A program made the position numbers and the translations under genes. Under the pieces are notes generated by a model, which saw only the letters and a list, made by a program, of their open reading frames with translations, did not search any database and had not been told where the DNA came from. This document shows, one piece after another, positions 55,646 to 64,000 of a DNA stretch of 64,000 nucleotides (position 1 is its first letter; each line of letters begins with the position of its first letter). Source of the DNA: Alphaproteobacteria bacterium (GTDB taxonomy: Bacteria > Pseudomonadota > Alphaproteobacteria > Sphingomonadales > Sphingomonadaceae); assembly GCA_018823325.1 (NCBI GenBank), contig JAHJIJ010000006.1, positions 62,001 through 126,000 of the forward strand. The letters are read 5' to 3'.

Positions 55646-57136
55646 CTAGTTGGGGACGGTGATCAGTGCATTCAATGGATGGATGCCGCGCGAAGACGGC
55701 TGGAAATTGGTGAGCCGCCGGCCGACAATGGACCAGCGGATCGGCCGGCCCAGGGGAATGAATGCCGCAAAAGCGACTGTTGCTTCCTCGGCCTCGGCCA
55801 GCAGATTGGCGCGCTCCAGTTCATCCTGTGCCTTGCGGGCTTCAGCAAGGCGCACCGCGACGCGCGGGTCGCAGAGCAGGCCGGCGTCGCAATCGAGGCG
55901 TGCGAGATACCAGAAGGCGCTGTCAAAGGGCGCAACTTCATCGATCAGGCGCAGATCGGCTGCCTCATCCATCGCCACGCGGTCCAGCCGCAGGCCCGCC
56001 TGACCGAAATCCTGAACCAGCCGCAGGAACAGCTTCGATGCGCCTGCGCCGTCCGGCAGGGCGATGCGCAATATCGGCGTCTCGCCATTGTCCTCGCGCC
56101 ACCGCTCGACGATGCGCCTCGCCGATTCAATCCGGTCTTCGCGAGACCGGCCGGACCAGGCCGGCGCGCTCGGCAGCCGGCCCAGCTCGTAGGAAGCGGG
56201 GAGCGGGTAGGTGGCCGTTCGCCAGCCCGGAAGCCCGAGCGCTTCGGCGAGACGGGTCCGGTCGACAAGACGCGAGAGGGCATCGCGCACGGGCACGTCC
56301 TGCAAGAAGGCAGCGGAGCCGGTGATTGCGAGGCCGAACAGGCCTTCGACCGGATCGACCTGCACTTCCGCCATGGTGAGTCCTACGGCAGGAATTAGTG
56401 GAAGGTGCTGGAAGCGTCCGCCCAGAACAAGGTCCGTATGGCCGGCGCGGAAACGGACCAGCGCCAGCGATGCTCGGTCGGCGCGTATCTCCCGGCGCTC
56501 GATGCGGGCCGCTTCTTCGTCCTCTGCTTCGCTCTCGGGCGGGAGGTCCGTGGAACTTGCGGCGGGAGCGAGGAGTATGGGGCCGCCGTCCGACTTCGCT
56601 TCGACTTGATAGGGGCCGGTTCCATTTCCCGTCCGCGCGATCACGGCCAGTTCCGGCTGCGCAAGCAATTGCAGGAAGGCTGGAAGAGTCACGTCCAGAC
56701 GAATTTCGATCACCCGTTCGGTCATGGCACGGACATCGGGGGTAAACCCGGCGAGCAAGAGCGGATTGGCCCGCATCCGCTCGCGCAACAGCCGGGCGAC
56801 CTGCTCAGCGCGCACCAGCTCGCCATCCGGCCAGGTCAGGCGTTTGAGGCGGAAGATGTAGCTCTGCCCGCCGTCTTCGACGATCCAGCTCTCTGCCAGT
56901 GCGCCGATGATGTCGCCACGCGCATTCAGGCTGAGCAATCCCTGTGCGGTTGCGCCCAGCATCAGCTGACCTGCCGTTGTGCCGCTATGCCGAAGGGGTT
57001 CGACCAGCTGTTCGGTCTCACCGATCACATCCACGCGAACCGCGCGATTGTCGCGCGGGTTGGTGCATGAAACGGTCGCAAACACTGCAAGTGCGATCAG
57101 GGGGCGGACCCAGGATCCTGCCGGGCGGATGCCCAT
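55646..57136 (-). CDS. Lipoprotein of the ABC-type substrate-binding protein family 5
   Basis: A 496-residue protein with a lipoprotein signal (FATVSC at 19-24). ALAESWIVEDGGQSYIFRLK and WPDGELVRAEQV are the family 5 (oligopeptide/nickel) pattern. The middle is poorly conserved by eye. No permease or ATPase gene is nearby, so it may be an orphan binding or structural protein. Confidence 0.82.
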   Translation of the reverse strand: MGIRPAGSWVRPLIALAVFATVSCTNPRDNRAVRVDVIGETEQLVEPLRHSGTTAGQLMLGATAQGLLSLNARGDIIGALAESWIVEDGGQSYIFRLKRLTWPDGELVRAEQVARLLRERMRANPLLLAGFTPDVRAMTERVIEIRLDVTLPAFLQLLAQPELAVIARTGNGTGPYQVEAKSDGGPILLAPAASSTDLPPESEAEDEEAARIERREIRADRASLALVRFRAGHTDLVLGGRFQHLPLIPAVGLTMAEVQVDPVEGLFGLAITGSAAFLQDVPVRDALSRLVDRTRLAEALGLPGWRTATYPLPASYELGRLPSAPAWSGRSREDRIESARRIVERWREDNGETPILRIALPDGAGASKLFLRLVQDFGQAGLRLDRVAMDEAADLRLIDEVAPFDSAFWYLARLDCDAGLLCDPRVAVRLAEARKAQDELERANLLAEAEEATVAFAAFIPLGRPIRWSIVGRRLTNFQPSSRGIHPLNALITVPN

Positions 57137-57292
57137 CGCCTTTCACTCCCTGTTCGGATCAGATCTATCGGACGCTTGGCAGCCTGTAGCCTGCTGAGAC
57201 GATTCGTCCAACCACGGCCTGCCACAACAGATGGCGGCCGACACAGGCCGATGCCGGTCGTCAGCCGGGAGGGCGTCCGTTTGTTCCGGTGC

Positions 57293-57379
57293 TGGTGCGG
57301 ACGGCGGGACTTGAACCCGCACTCTCAGATGAGAAGCAGATTTTAAGTCTGCTGCGTCTACCGATTTCGCCACGTCCGC
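57293..57379 (-). tRNA. tRNA-Leu (anticodon UAA)
   Basis: The minus strand folds with acceptor GCGGACG/CGTCCGC, anticodon stem around ACTTAAAAT (anticodon TAA), a long variable arm typical of tRNA-Leu, and an encoded CCA. Length 87. Confidence 0.96.
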
Positions 57380-57485
57380 GGTGGGCAGGATGAGCCTTCG
57401 CCCATGCCATGCGCGGCAGGCTCGTGCCAGCCCCTACGAGGAGGGTTAAAGTTCTTCAGCGAATGGATGAACCGAGGAAGCGCGC

Positions 57486-57770
57486 TCAGTCGCCCGAATT
57501 GAGGCGTAAGCGCATTTCCTTGCCGGGCTTGAAGTGCGGGACGCGCTTGGGCGGAACCACGACTGAATCGCCCGTGCGAGGATTGCGACCGGTGCGGCCC
57601 TGACGGGCACGCGTTGTGAAGGCGCCGAAGCCGCGCAACTCCACGCGACCACCCTCGGCCAGACGACCGGTGATGGAATCGAAAACGATATCGACGATGC
57701 GATCGATTTCCTGAATGCTGAGATCAGGATGAAGAAGTGCAAGTTTTTGCACGAGCTGAGAACGAATCAT
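57486..57770 (-). CDS. ihfB: Integration host factor beta subunit
   Basis: A 94-residue HU/IHF protein. MIRSQLVQKL opens it, and the DNA-binding arm region is GRNPRTGDSVVVPPKRVPHF. Its position after rpsA is the usual one for IhfB and separates it from HU. It binds and bends DNA as a heterodimer with IhfA. Confidence 0.95.
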   Translation of the reverse strand: MIRSQLVQKLALLHPDLSIQEIDRIVDIVFDSITGRLAEGGRVELRGFGAFTTRARQGRTGRNPRTGDSVVVPPKRVPHFKPGKEMRLRLNSGD

Positions 57771-57916
57771 CTCTGCTACTTTCCGACAAGGCCGAAGCCG
57801 CCCCCATTTAAACACGGAAGGCCCCGAGTCCCCCTTCGTTGCGTTTCCGTGACATGGGCGATGCGCCAACACGGCCAGTCAATCAAGGGAAATTCAGCAG
57901 AAAAGCCCATAAATGG

Positions 57917-57948
57917 AGCGGGCCGATCGATGAATCGACCGGCCCGCT
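57917..57948 (-). terminator. Hairpin after rpsA
   Basis: AGCGGGCCG and CGGCCCGCT form the outer stem; ATCGAT repeats extend it with one mismatch. The next T-run on the minus strand is over 10 nt away, so it may be a weak terminator or a processing site between rpsA and ihfB. Confidence 0.5.
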
Positions 57949-57976
57949 TCCGAATTTCACATGAAGTGTTGAAGGA

Positions 57977-59677
57977 TCAATTCTTCGCCTTGAGAGCCTC
58001 GCCGAGAATATCACCCAGCGACGCGCCGCTGTCGGACGAGCCATACTGCGCCACAGCCTGCTTCTCTTCAGCGATCTGCAGTGCCTTCACCGAGAAGTTC
58101 GGCTTCTTGGAGCGATCGAAACCGATCACCAGCGCGTCGAACTTCTGGCCGACCTGGAAGCGCTCGGGGCGCTGCTCGTCACGGTCGCGGCCAAGGTCGC
58201 TGCGCTTGATGAAGCCGGTCACGCCGTCGTCGCCGGCCTGAACCTCAAGGCCGCCATCGCGCACTTCAAGAACGGTGACCGTGACGGTCTCGTTCTTGTT
58301 GATGCCCGTGCCACGGACTGCGCCGGCTGCCGGAGCACCCTTTTCGAGCTGCTTCATGCCGAGGCTGATGCGCTCCTTCTCAACGTCCACGTCAAGAACG
58401 ATGGCGGTAACCGTCTCGCCCTTGCGGTGCAGGTTGAGCGCGTCCTCGCCCGAGATGCCCCATGCGATGTCGGACATGTGGACCATGCCGTCGACGTCGC
58501 CGTCAAGGCCAATGAACAGGCCGAACTCGGTGGCGTTCTTGACTTCGCCCTCGACCGTCGAACCGACCGGATGACGCTCGGCGAAGTTTTCCCACGGGTT
58601 GGACTGGGCCTGCTTGAGGCCAAGGCTGATGCGACGCTTCTCGGCGTCGACCTCGAGCACCAGAACTTCCACTTCCTGGCTCGTCGAAACGATCTTGCCG
58701 GGGTGGACGTTCTTCTTGGTCCAGGACATTTCCGAAACGTGGACGAGGCCCTCGATGCCGGGCTCCAGCTCCACGAACGCACCATATTCGGTGATGTTCG
58801 TGACGCGGCCGGAGAGCTTGGCGCCGATCGGGTACTTGGCGGATGCGCCTTCCCACGGATCGCTCTCGAGCTGCTTCATGCCGAGGCTGATGCGCTGCGT
58901 GTCGCGGTTGATGCGGATGATCTGCACCTTCACCGTGTCGCCGATGTTGATCATCTCGCTCGGGTGGTTGATCCGCTTGTAGCTCAGGTCCGTGACGTGC
59001 AGCAGGCCGTCGATGCCGCCGAGGTCAACGAACGCACCGTAATCGGTGATGTTCTTGACCACGCCCTCGATGATCTGGCCTTCGCTCAGCGTCTGGATGA
59101 GGCCGCTGCGCTGCTCGGCGCGAGTCTCTTCGAGGATCGCGCGACGCGACACGACGATGTTGCCGCGACGACGGTCCATCTTGAGGATCTGGAAGGGCTG
59201 CGGAATATCCATGAGCGGCGTGACGTCGCGCACGGGGCGGATGTCGACCTGGCTGCCGGGGAGGAACGCCACGGCGCCGTCGAGATCGACGGTGAAGCCG
59301 CCCTTGACGCGACCGAAGATGACGCCCTCAACGCGAGCGCTTTCGGAAAATTCAGCTTCCAGCTTGTCCCATGCGGCTTCGCGGCGGGCGCGGTCGCGGG
59401 AGAGCATGGCCTCGCCATTGCTGTTTTCGACGCGGTCAACATAGACCTCGACTTCGTCGCCAACTTTCAGATCGGCCTTCTGGCCGGGCATGGCGAACTC
59501 GCGCAGCGGCACGCGGCCTTCGCTCTTGAGGCCCACGTCGATGACGGCGAGGTCGTTTTCGATACCGGTGACAGTGCCCTTGACCACGCGGCCTTCGAAG
59601 CCGCCGTCCGCACCACCAAGTGATTCATTGAGAAGCGCGGCAAAGTCATCGCGCGTCGGGTTTGCCGTTGAGGCCAT
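57977..59677 (-). CDS. rpsA: 30S ribosomal protein S1
   Basis: A 566-residue protein with six S1 RNA-binding domains, e.g. GVVKNITDYGAFVDLGGIDG and GRVTNITEYGAFVELEPGIE. I use the ATG at 59677 (MASTANPTRDDFAALL), behind AAGGA at a longish spacing. It lies between cmk and ihfB, the standard order. Confidence 0.98.
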   Translation of the reverse strand: MASTANPTRDDFAALLNESLGGADGGFEGRVVKGTVTGIENDLAVIDVGLKSEGRVPLREFAMPGQKADLKVGDEVEVYVDRVENSNGEAMLSRDRARREAAWDKLEAEFSESARVEGVIFGRVKGGFTVDLDGAVAFLPGSQVDIRPVRDVTPLMDIPQPFQILKMDRRRGNIVVSRRAILEETRAEQRSGLIQTLSEGQIIEGVVKNITDYGAFVDLGGIDGLLHVTDLSYKRINHPSEMINIGDTVKVQIIRINRDTQRISLGMKQLESDPWEGASAKYPIGAKLSGRVTNITEYGAFVELEPGIEGLVHVSEMSWTKKNVHPGKIVSTSQEVEVLVLEVDAEKRRISLGLKQAQSNPWENFAERHPVGSTVEGEVKNATEFGLFIGLDGDVDGMVHMSDIAWGISGEDALNLHRKGETVTAIVLDVDVEKERISLGMKQLEKGAPAAGAVRGTGINKNETVTVTVLEVRDGGLEVQAGDDGVTGFIKRSDLGRDRDEQRPERFQVGQKFDALVIGFDRSKKPNFSVKALQIAEEKQAVAQYGSSDSGASLGDILGEALKAKN

Positions 59678-59855
59678 GTAGATCAAGTCCTTCAAGTCGT
59701 TGCTGGCCAACCGGTTGTCTCCGGTGGTCTTTGGCCAAACTGCCCGAACGACCTCATGCCGGCCGGGCATCCACCAAGCGAAAATCTGCTGGACACTCGG
59801 GCTTTGGAAAAAGCAAAAGGGCGCCTCGCAACGCGAAGCGCCTCATCCAAGCCGT

Positions 59856-60485
59856 CTAATCGCGGCCCTTCAGGCGAGCGTCCACCAGCGCGATCGCGTG
59901 TTGAACGGCCGCGTCTATACTCAAATTGCTCGTATCCAGCAAGTCCGCATCTGCCGCCTGCCGCAAGGGTGCATCGGTCCGCTGCGTGTCGCGTGCATCG
60001 CGCTCGGCGAGGTCGGCGGCGAGGCTCTCCAGCGAGACGGCATTGCCCTGCGCGCAAAGCTCCGCGTGGCGCCGCTGCGCCCGGATCGGCAGGCTGGCGG
60101 TGACGAACAGCTTGGCATCAGCTTCCGGCGCGATGACCGTTCCGATATCGCGCCCGTCGAGCACCGCACCGCCCGGTTGGCGGGCAAAGGCGCGCTGCCG
60201 CTCCAGCAGCGCAGCGCGTACCTGCGGATGGCGCGAGACGCGGCTGGCGAGGGGGCCGGCGTCTTCCGAGCGCAGGTCTGGATCGGCAAGCAGGCTATCG
60301 GGAAAATCGCAGGCCGCCGCCGCATCTTGCGGATTATCCGCATTGGCCCCGCGCCGCGCGACCGTCACGCCCACCGCGCGGTAGAGCAGACCTGTGTCGA
60401 GGTGCGGCAGGCCATAATGCCGCGCCAGCGCCCGCGCGATCGTGCCCTTGCCCGATGCGGCCGGTCCATCGACGGCAATGATCAT
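59856..60485 (-). CDS. cmk: Cytidylate kinase
   Basis: A 209-residue (d)CMP kinase. The P-loop is GPAASGKGT near the N-terminus, and [20 protein letters not shown] is the family motif. Its ATG overlaps the aroA stop by 4 bp, so the two are coupled. Confidence 0.97.
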   Translation of the reverse strand: MIIAVDGPAASGKGTIARALARHYGLPHLDTGLLYRAVGVTVARRGANADNPQDAAAACDFPDSLLADPDLRSEDAGPLASRVSRHPQVRAALLERQRAFARQPGGAVLDGRDIGTVIAPEADAKLFVTASLPIRAQRRHAELCAQGNAVSLESLAADLAERDARDTQRTDAPLRQAADADLLDTSNLSIDAAVQHAIALVDARLKGRD

Positions 60486-61822
60486 GCGGCGCCCTTGAGC
60501 GTCGCCAGCAGGTCCGTGAAGCCGGGGAAGCTCGTCGCCACCGGGCTCATATCATCGATAATCAGCCCGCCACGGGTATGATGCCCGGCAACGGCAAAGC
60601 TCATGGCGATACGATGGTCGAGATCGGCGCTGATCGTGGGCGCGCTGTTACCGCTGCCGAGCGCTTCGCCCCCGCTACCCTGAATGACGAGGCCATACGG
60701 GGTTTCCTCGACCGAGACGCCAAGACTGGCGAGGCCCTGCGCCATCAGCGCCAGTCGGTCCGATTCCTTGACGCGCAGTTCCTCGAGACCGGTCGTGCGG
60801 GTCGTTCCCTGTGCGCAGGCCGCCGCGACGAAGAAGATCGGGAATTCGTCGATCATGCTCGGCGCGATCTCCGGCGGCACATCGATTCCCGTCAGCGTGC
60901 TGTGCCGCGCGACGATATCGGCGACCGGCTCGCCGCCCACCTCGCGCTGGTTGGTCAGCGTCAAGTCGGCGCCCATTGCCTGCAGCATGGCGAACAGGCC
61001 GGTGCGCGTCGGGTTCATGCCGACATTGGTGATCGTCACGTCCGATCCCGGCGTGATTAACGCCGCGACGACGGGGAAGGCAGCGGAGGAGGGGTCGCCC
61101 GGCACCACCAGCGTCTGCGGTTTCAGTTCCGCTTCGCCGGTGAGCGAGATGATCCGCGTCCCGTCCGCCTCGGTTTCAACGATCAGATCGACGCCGAATC
61201 CGCGCAGCATCCGCTCGCTGTGGTCGCGCGTGGGCACCGGCTCGATGACGCGGGTGATCCCCGGTGTGTTGAGGCCGGCGAGCAGCACCGCCGACTTCAC
61301 TTGCGCCGAGGCAACCGGCAGCCGGTATTCGATCGGCACTGCCGGCACGATGCCGCGCATGGTGAGCGGCAAGCGCCCGCCGGGCGAGGTCATGAACTCG
61401 GCGCCCATCAGCCCCAGCGGCGTGGTCACGCGACCCATGGGGCGCTTGCTGAGCGACGCATCGCCGATGAAGGTCGCGGTGAGATCATGACTGGCCAGCA
61501 GGCCCATCAGCAGGCGCGTGGAGGTGCCGCTATTGCCCATGTCGAGCGCCATCACGGGCTGGACGAGGCTGCCGACACCTACGCCATGGATGCGCCACAC
61601 GCCATCGCCGTCCCGCTCGATCTGCGCGCCCAGCGCCCGCATGGCGGCGGCCGTCGCCAGCACGTCCTCGCCTTCCAGCAGGCCGGAGACGCGGCTCTCC
61701 CCCACCGCCAGCGCGGAAAGCATCAGGGATCGGTGGGAAATGCTCTTGTCACCGGGCACGCTCGCGGTGCCACGCAGCGGAGCGCCAGGCTCGAAGAGCA
61801 TGTTGCGCGCAATGTCAGTCAT
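60482..61822 (-). CDS. aroA: 3-phosphoshikimate 1-carboxyvinyltransferase (EPSP synthase)
   Basis: A 446-residue shikimate pathway enzyme. [14 protein letters not shown] and [13 protein letters not shown] are diagnostic. The active-site loop reads [15 protein letters not shown], closest to class II enzymes, but with Gly where the glyphosate-tolerant CP4 enzyme has Ala. The ATG at 61822 fits the usual N-terminus. Confidence 0.97.
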   Translation of the reverse strand: MTDIARNMLFEPGAPLRGTASVPGDKSISHRSLMLSALAVGESRVSGLLEGEDVLATAAAMRALGAQIERDGDGVWRIHGVGVGSLVQPVMALDMGNSGTSTRLLMGLLASHDLTATFIGDASLSKRPMGRVTTPLGLMGAEFMTSPGGRLPLTMRGIVPAVPIEYRLPVASAQVKSAVLLAGLNTPGITRVIEPVPTRDHSERMLRGFGVDLIVETEADGTRIISLTGEAELKPQTLVVPGDPSSAAFPVVAALITPGSDVTITNVGMNPTRTGLFAMLQAMGADLTLTNQREVGGEPVADIVARHSTLTGIDVPPEIAPSMIDEFPIFFVAAACAQGTTRTTGLEELRVKESDRLALMAQGLASLGVSVEETPYGLVIQGSGGEALGSGNSAPTISADLDHRIAMSFAVAGHHTRGGLIIDDMSPVATSFPGFTDLLATLKGAA

Positions 61823-61994
61823 GAAAATCAGGTCCGAAAAATGGCGCTCGCTGCGCAGGGCAGGAGGGCGATCAAGAAAAATGGCGAACTGCTTTTGACA
61901 GTGCCCGTCCGCTATGGCAAGGCGCCCCACACTTCGCGGCAGGCCTGCCTGTCCGCGCACTTGGCTATTACTCTCTGGAAGGATGAGGCGGCAC

Positions 61995-62315
61995 ATGGTG
62001 AAGCCTGAATGGGGATCGAAGCGGACTTGCCCCAAATGCGCGACGCGCTTCTATGATCTGGGCAAGGACGAGCCCGTAACCTGCATCGAATGTGGCAATG
62101 TTTGGACGCCCGAGCCCGTGCTCAAGTCCAAGCAGCCGCTGCCGTTCGAGGAGGCGCCAAAGGCTGTGGTCGAAGCAGACACGACGGCTGATGACGATCT
62201 GGACATCGACATCGACGTCGATGAAGCCGAAGGCTCGCCCGACAATGATGTCGATCTCGGCGGCGACGACGATCTTGGCGTCGAGGCTGCTGACGACAAG
62301 GACGAAGAGAACTGA
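61995..62315 (+). CDS. TIGR02300 (FYDLN acid) family protein
   Basis: A 106-residue protein with an N-terminal zinc ribbon (CPKC and CIEC, with FYDLGKD between) and a C-terminal half made mostly of Asp and Glu. This is the alphaproteobacterial FYDLN-acid family. Function unknown. A GGATGAGG stretch lies upstream of the ATG. Confidence 0.93.
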   Translation: MVKPEWGSKRTCPKCATRFYDLGKDEPVTCIECGNVWTPEPVLKSKQPLPFEEAPKAVVEADTTADDDLDIDIDVDEAEGSPDNDVDLGGDDDLGVEAADDKDEEN

Positions 62316-62425
62316 GCTTGCGCTAAAGCGCGCAAGCTGTGAAAAATGGACTTGCAGCGGGGCAGAGCCTGACATAAAGGCTGCGCCTCGCCGCGACGGA
62401 CCCACCCGTCGCCGCTGCAATGATC

Positions 62426-62501
62426 GGGGCCGTAGCTCAGCTGGGAGAGCGCTACACTGGCAGTGTAGAGGTCAGGGGTTCGATCCCCCTCGGCTCCACC
62501 A
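62426..62501 (+). tRNA. tRNA-Ala (anticodon GGC)
   Basis: Acceptor GGGGCCG/CGGCTCC with one G-U pair, anticodon stem CTACA/TGTAG around CTGGCAG (anticodon GGC), T loop TTCGATC, and encoded CCA. Confidence 0.97.
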
Positions 62502-62667
62502 TTCCCCCTCCTTGGATTGCCGTCCAGTGATTGGCGTTTCTGCCAACGAGGTATCGACCTTGAGGCCGATGCAAATGCGGCAGTCTGCGAGTATGCTTTT
62601 ATTGGCGCACAAAGTCTTTGACCTGACCGGGCGCGGGATGGGAATGGCTGTTCCCTGTGTCGCGGTC

Positions 62668-62689
62668 TGAAATGTGACCAGACATTTCA
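62668..62689. repeat. Operator-like inverted repeat upstream of purU
   Basis: TGAAATGT, 6 bp, ACATTTCA is a perfect 8-6-8 inverted repeat about 130 bp before purU. Otherwise the 318-bp gap 62502-62819 shows no gene. Confidence 0.7.
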
Positions 62690-62819
62690 TCCAGACTTGC
62701 CATGCTCGACATCCACGAGGCTACTCTCCGCCATTCGCGCGCTTCCCGGCTAAATGAAATCCCTGTAGCGCTGCTATGAGGGCTGTTTCCAGCCGACCCC
62801 AATCAGAAGGAACCCAGGG

Positions 62820-63683
62820 ATGACCGCTTCGCACGCCCCCGATTATGTCTTGACGCTCTCCTGCACGGACCGTCCCGGGCTGACCGCCGCCGTGACAGGC
62901 GCGCTTGCCACTGTTGGGTGCAATCTCAATGAGGCGCAGCAGTTCAACGACCCGGAGAGCGGCCAGTATTTCCAACGCATCCGCTTTGCCGCTGGTCCCG
63001 CCGGCATCGGCGCGGCGAAAGACGCGCTGGCGCCGGTCGTGGAAAAGTTTGCGATGAAAAGCGCCCTTCGGGATCTTTCGGTGCCGCGCAAGGTCGTGTT
63101 GATGGTCTCGAAATTCGACCACTGCCTCGGTGACTTGCTCTACCGAAACCGCATCGGAGAATTGAACATGGATGTGACGGCCGTCGTCGGCAACCATCCC
63201 AAGGAGGTGCTCAATATCTCGTTGCTCGGCGACACGCCCTATCATCATCTGCCGATCACCAAGGATACCAAGCCGCAGCAGGAAGCGCAGGTCAAAGCGG
63301 TGATTGAAGAGACAGGGGCAGAGCTGGTCGTGCTGGCCCGCTATATGCAGATCCTGTCGGACGACATGGCCGCTTTTCTGTCCGGGCGCTGCATCAACAT
63401 CCACCATAGCTTCCTGCCCGGCTTCAAGGGCGCAAAGCCTTATCATCAGGCGTTTGCGCGCGGCGTGAAGATGATCGGCGCGACAACGCACTATGTCACG
63501 ACCGATCTCGATGAAGGCCCGATCATCCATCAGGATGTCGAGACAATCACGCACAAGGATCAGCCCGACGATCTGGTCCGCAAGGGCCGGGATGTGGAGC
63601 GCCGCGTTCTGGCCGAAGGCGTGCGGCTGCATCTGCAGGACCGGACGTTCATGGTCGGCAAGAAAACCGTTGTCCTCAAATGA
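62820..63683 (+). CDS. purU: Formyltetrahydrofolate deformylase PurU
   Basis: A 287-residue enzyme that releases formate from 10-formyl-THF. An N-terminal ACT domain (about 1-85, LTLSCTDRPGLTAAVTGAL) precedes the formyl-hydrolase domain with INIHHSFLPGFKGAKPYHQA and the catalytic Asp in VTTDLDEGPI. The ATG follows AGAAGGA. Confidence 0.97.
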   Translation: MTASHAPDYVLTLSCTDRPGLTAAVTGALATVGCNLNEAQQFNDPESGQYFQRIRFAAGPAGIGAAKDALAPVVEKFAMKSALRDLSVPRKVVLMVSKFDHCLGDLLYRNRIGELNMDVTAVVGNHPKEVLNISLLGDTPYHHLPITKDTKPQQEAQVKAVIEETGAELVVLARYMQILSDDMAAFLSGRCINIHHSFLPGFKGAKPYHQAFARGVKMIGATTHYVTTDLDEGPIIHQDVETITHKDQPDDLVRKGRDVERRVLAEGVRLHLQDRTFMVGKKTVVLK

Positions 63684-63783
63684 CGAGATGATGGCGTTTT
63701 AAGGTCCGGTGCGCCGAGGGTGATCAGAAGCCTGGCGGCAGGCTGTGTCACCGCCCGGCCTGTTCATTGCAACGTCTGATCCC

Positions 63784-64000
63784 TTATTGCGCGGAGGCGA
63801 TTTCCCGTTCGCGCTCCTGCCGACCCTCGTCGATCTGGATGATGATCGCCGTATAGCCCTGCCTCAGCAGCTCTCCAATGCGCTGGACGGTGTTGACGAT
63901 GATCGGGGGCCTTGGAGCGCCGGCTGTCAGGCCGGCCGGCCCGATGACGCCCACCGCCAGATTGGCAGGGAGGATGATCTCGCCGGTGCTGCTCACGCTG
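63784..64000 (-). CDS. C-terminal end of an unidentified protein, cut by the window
   Basis: The frame is open to the right edge. An internal GTG at 63996 gives 70 residues, but the protein may begin outside. The visible part has GEIILPANLAVGVIGPAGLT and a C-terminal helical, charged end (EGRQEREREIASAQ). I cannot name the family. Confidence 0.45.
   Translation of the reverse strand, partial: SVSSTGEIILPANLAVGVIGPAGLTAGAPRPPIIVNTVQRIGELLRQGYTAIIIQIDEGRQEREREIASAQ

Overview
The window reads as a chromosomal segment of an alphaproteobacterium of the sphingomonad group (Sphingomonas / Sphingobium / Novosphingobium type). The evidence is high GC with strong GC3 bias, the aroQ-accB-accC and cmk-rpsA-ihfB neighbourhoods, the F1-ATPase zeta (DUF1476)-bolA-grxD cluster, a FYDLN/TIGR02300 acid-tail protein, a fused ThiS-ThiG, and stacked palindromic intergenic repeats of sphingomonad style. 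No prophage, insertion sequence, integrase or CRISPR array was seen. The organism assignment is inference from gene content, not from a marker-gene comparison.

Layout. 0-7 kb: a truncated basic membrane protein behind a stress promoter, a quinohemoprotein (PQQ + haem c) alcohol dehydrogenase, a membrane diguanylate cyclase, enoyl-CoA hydratase, and hslVU. 7-15 kb: tRNA-Val(CAC), two glycosyltransferases and a clearly AT-richer acyltransferase interspersed with a PCuAC copper chaperone and dnaK-dnaJ. 15-22 kb: purF-SDR, PQQ glucose dehydrogenase, a DUF1622 stress protein and rodA. 22-31.5 kb: large-subunit catalase, a translationally coupled ccmCDEFGHI cytochrome c maturation operon, and the potassium transporter kup. 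31.5-36 kb: a molybdenum hydroxylase pair (iorAB type) divergent from its maturation genes (XdhC and a MobA-like nucleotidyltransferase). 36-41.5 kb: DUF427, an arsC-GNAT-accC-accB-aroQ operon on the minus strand, and thiSG. 41.5-48 kb: csbD, scoAB, a repeat-dense gap, an MFS transporter, and leuC and leuD separated by a micro-ORF and an antisense GNAT gene. 48-55 kb: zeta-bolA-grxD, an orphan minus-strand unit with tandem terminators, an MBL hydrolase, a membrane protein, nadA-DUF2254-nadC and RNase T2. 55-64 kb: DUF4112, a lipoprotein SBP5, tRNA-Leu(UAA), ihfB, rpsA, cmk, aroA, the TIGR02300 protein, tRNA-Ala(GGC), purU and a truncated ORF.

How it works together. Most genes are core metabolism: purine (purF, purU), pyrimidine (cmk), aromatic (aroA, aroQ), leucine, NAD, thiamine and fatty acid synthesis, cytochrome c maturation and translation. 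The regulatory DNA gives the window its character. Three exact EcfG-type general-stress promoters (GGAAC, 16-17 bp, CGTT) lie correctly oriented about 30-60 bp before the truncated gene at the left edge, the DUF1622 gene and csbD, and near-matches precede katE and the glucose dehydrogenase gene. Sigma-32-type promoters precede dnaK and hslV; the hslV one is so close to the start codon that a leaderless transcript is likely.

I did not find an unmistakably new multi-gene system. The best candidates for something undescribed are the short minus-strand transcription unit at about 49.2-49.5 kb with two tandem terminators, the internal GGG junction in ThiS-ThiG, and DUF2254 sandwiched in the NAD operon.
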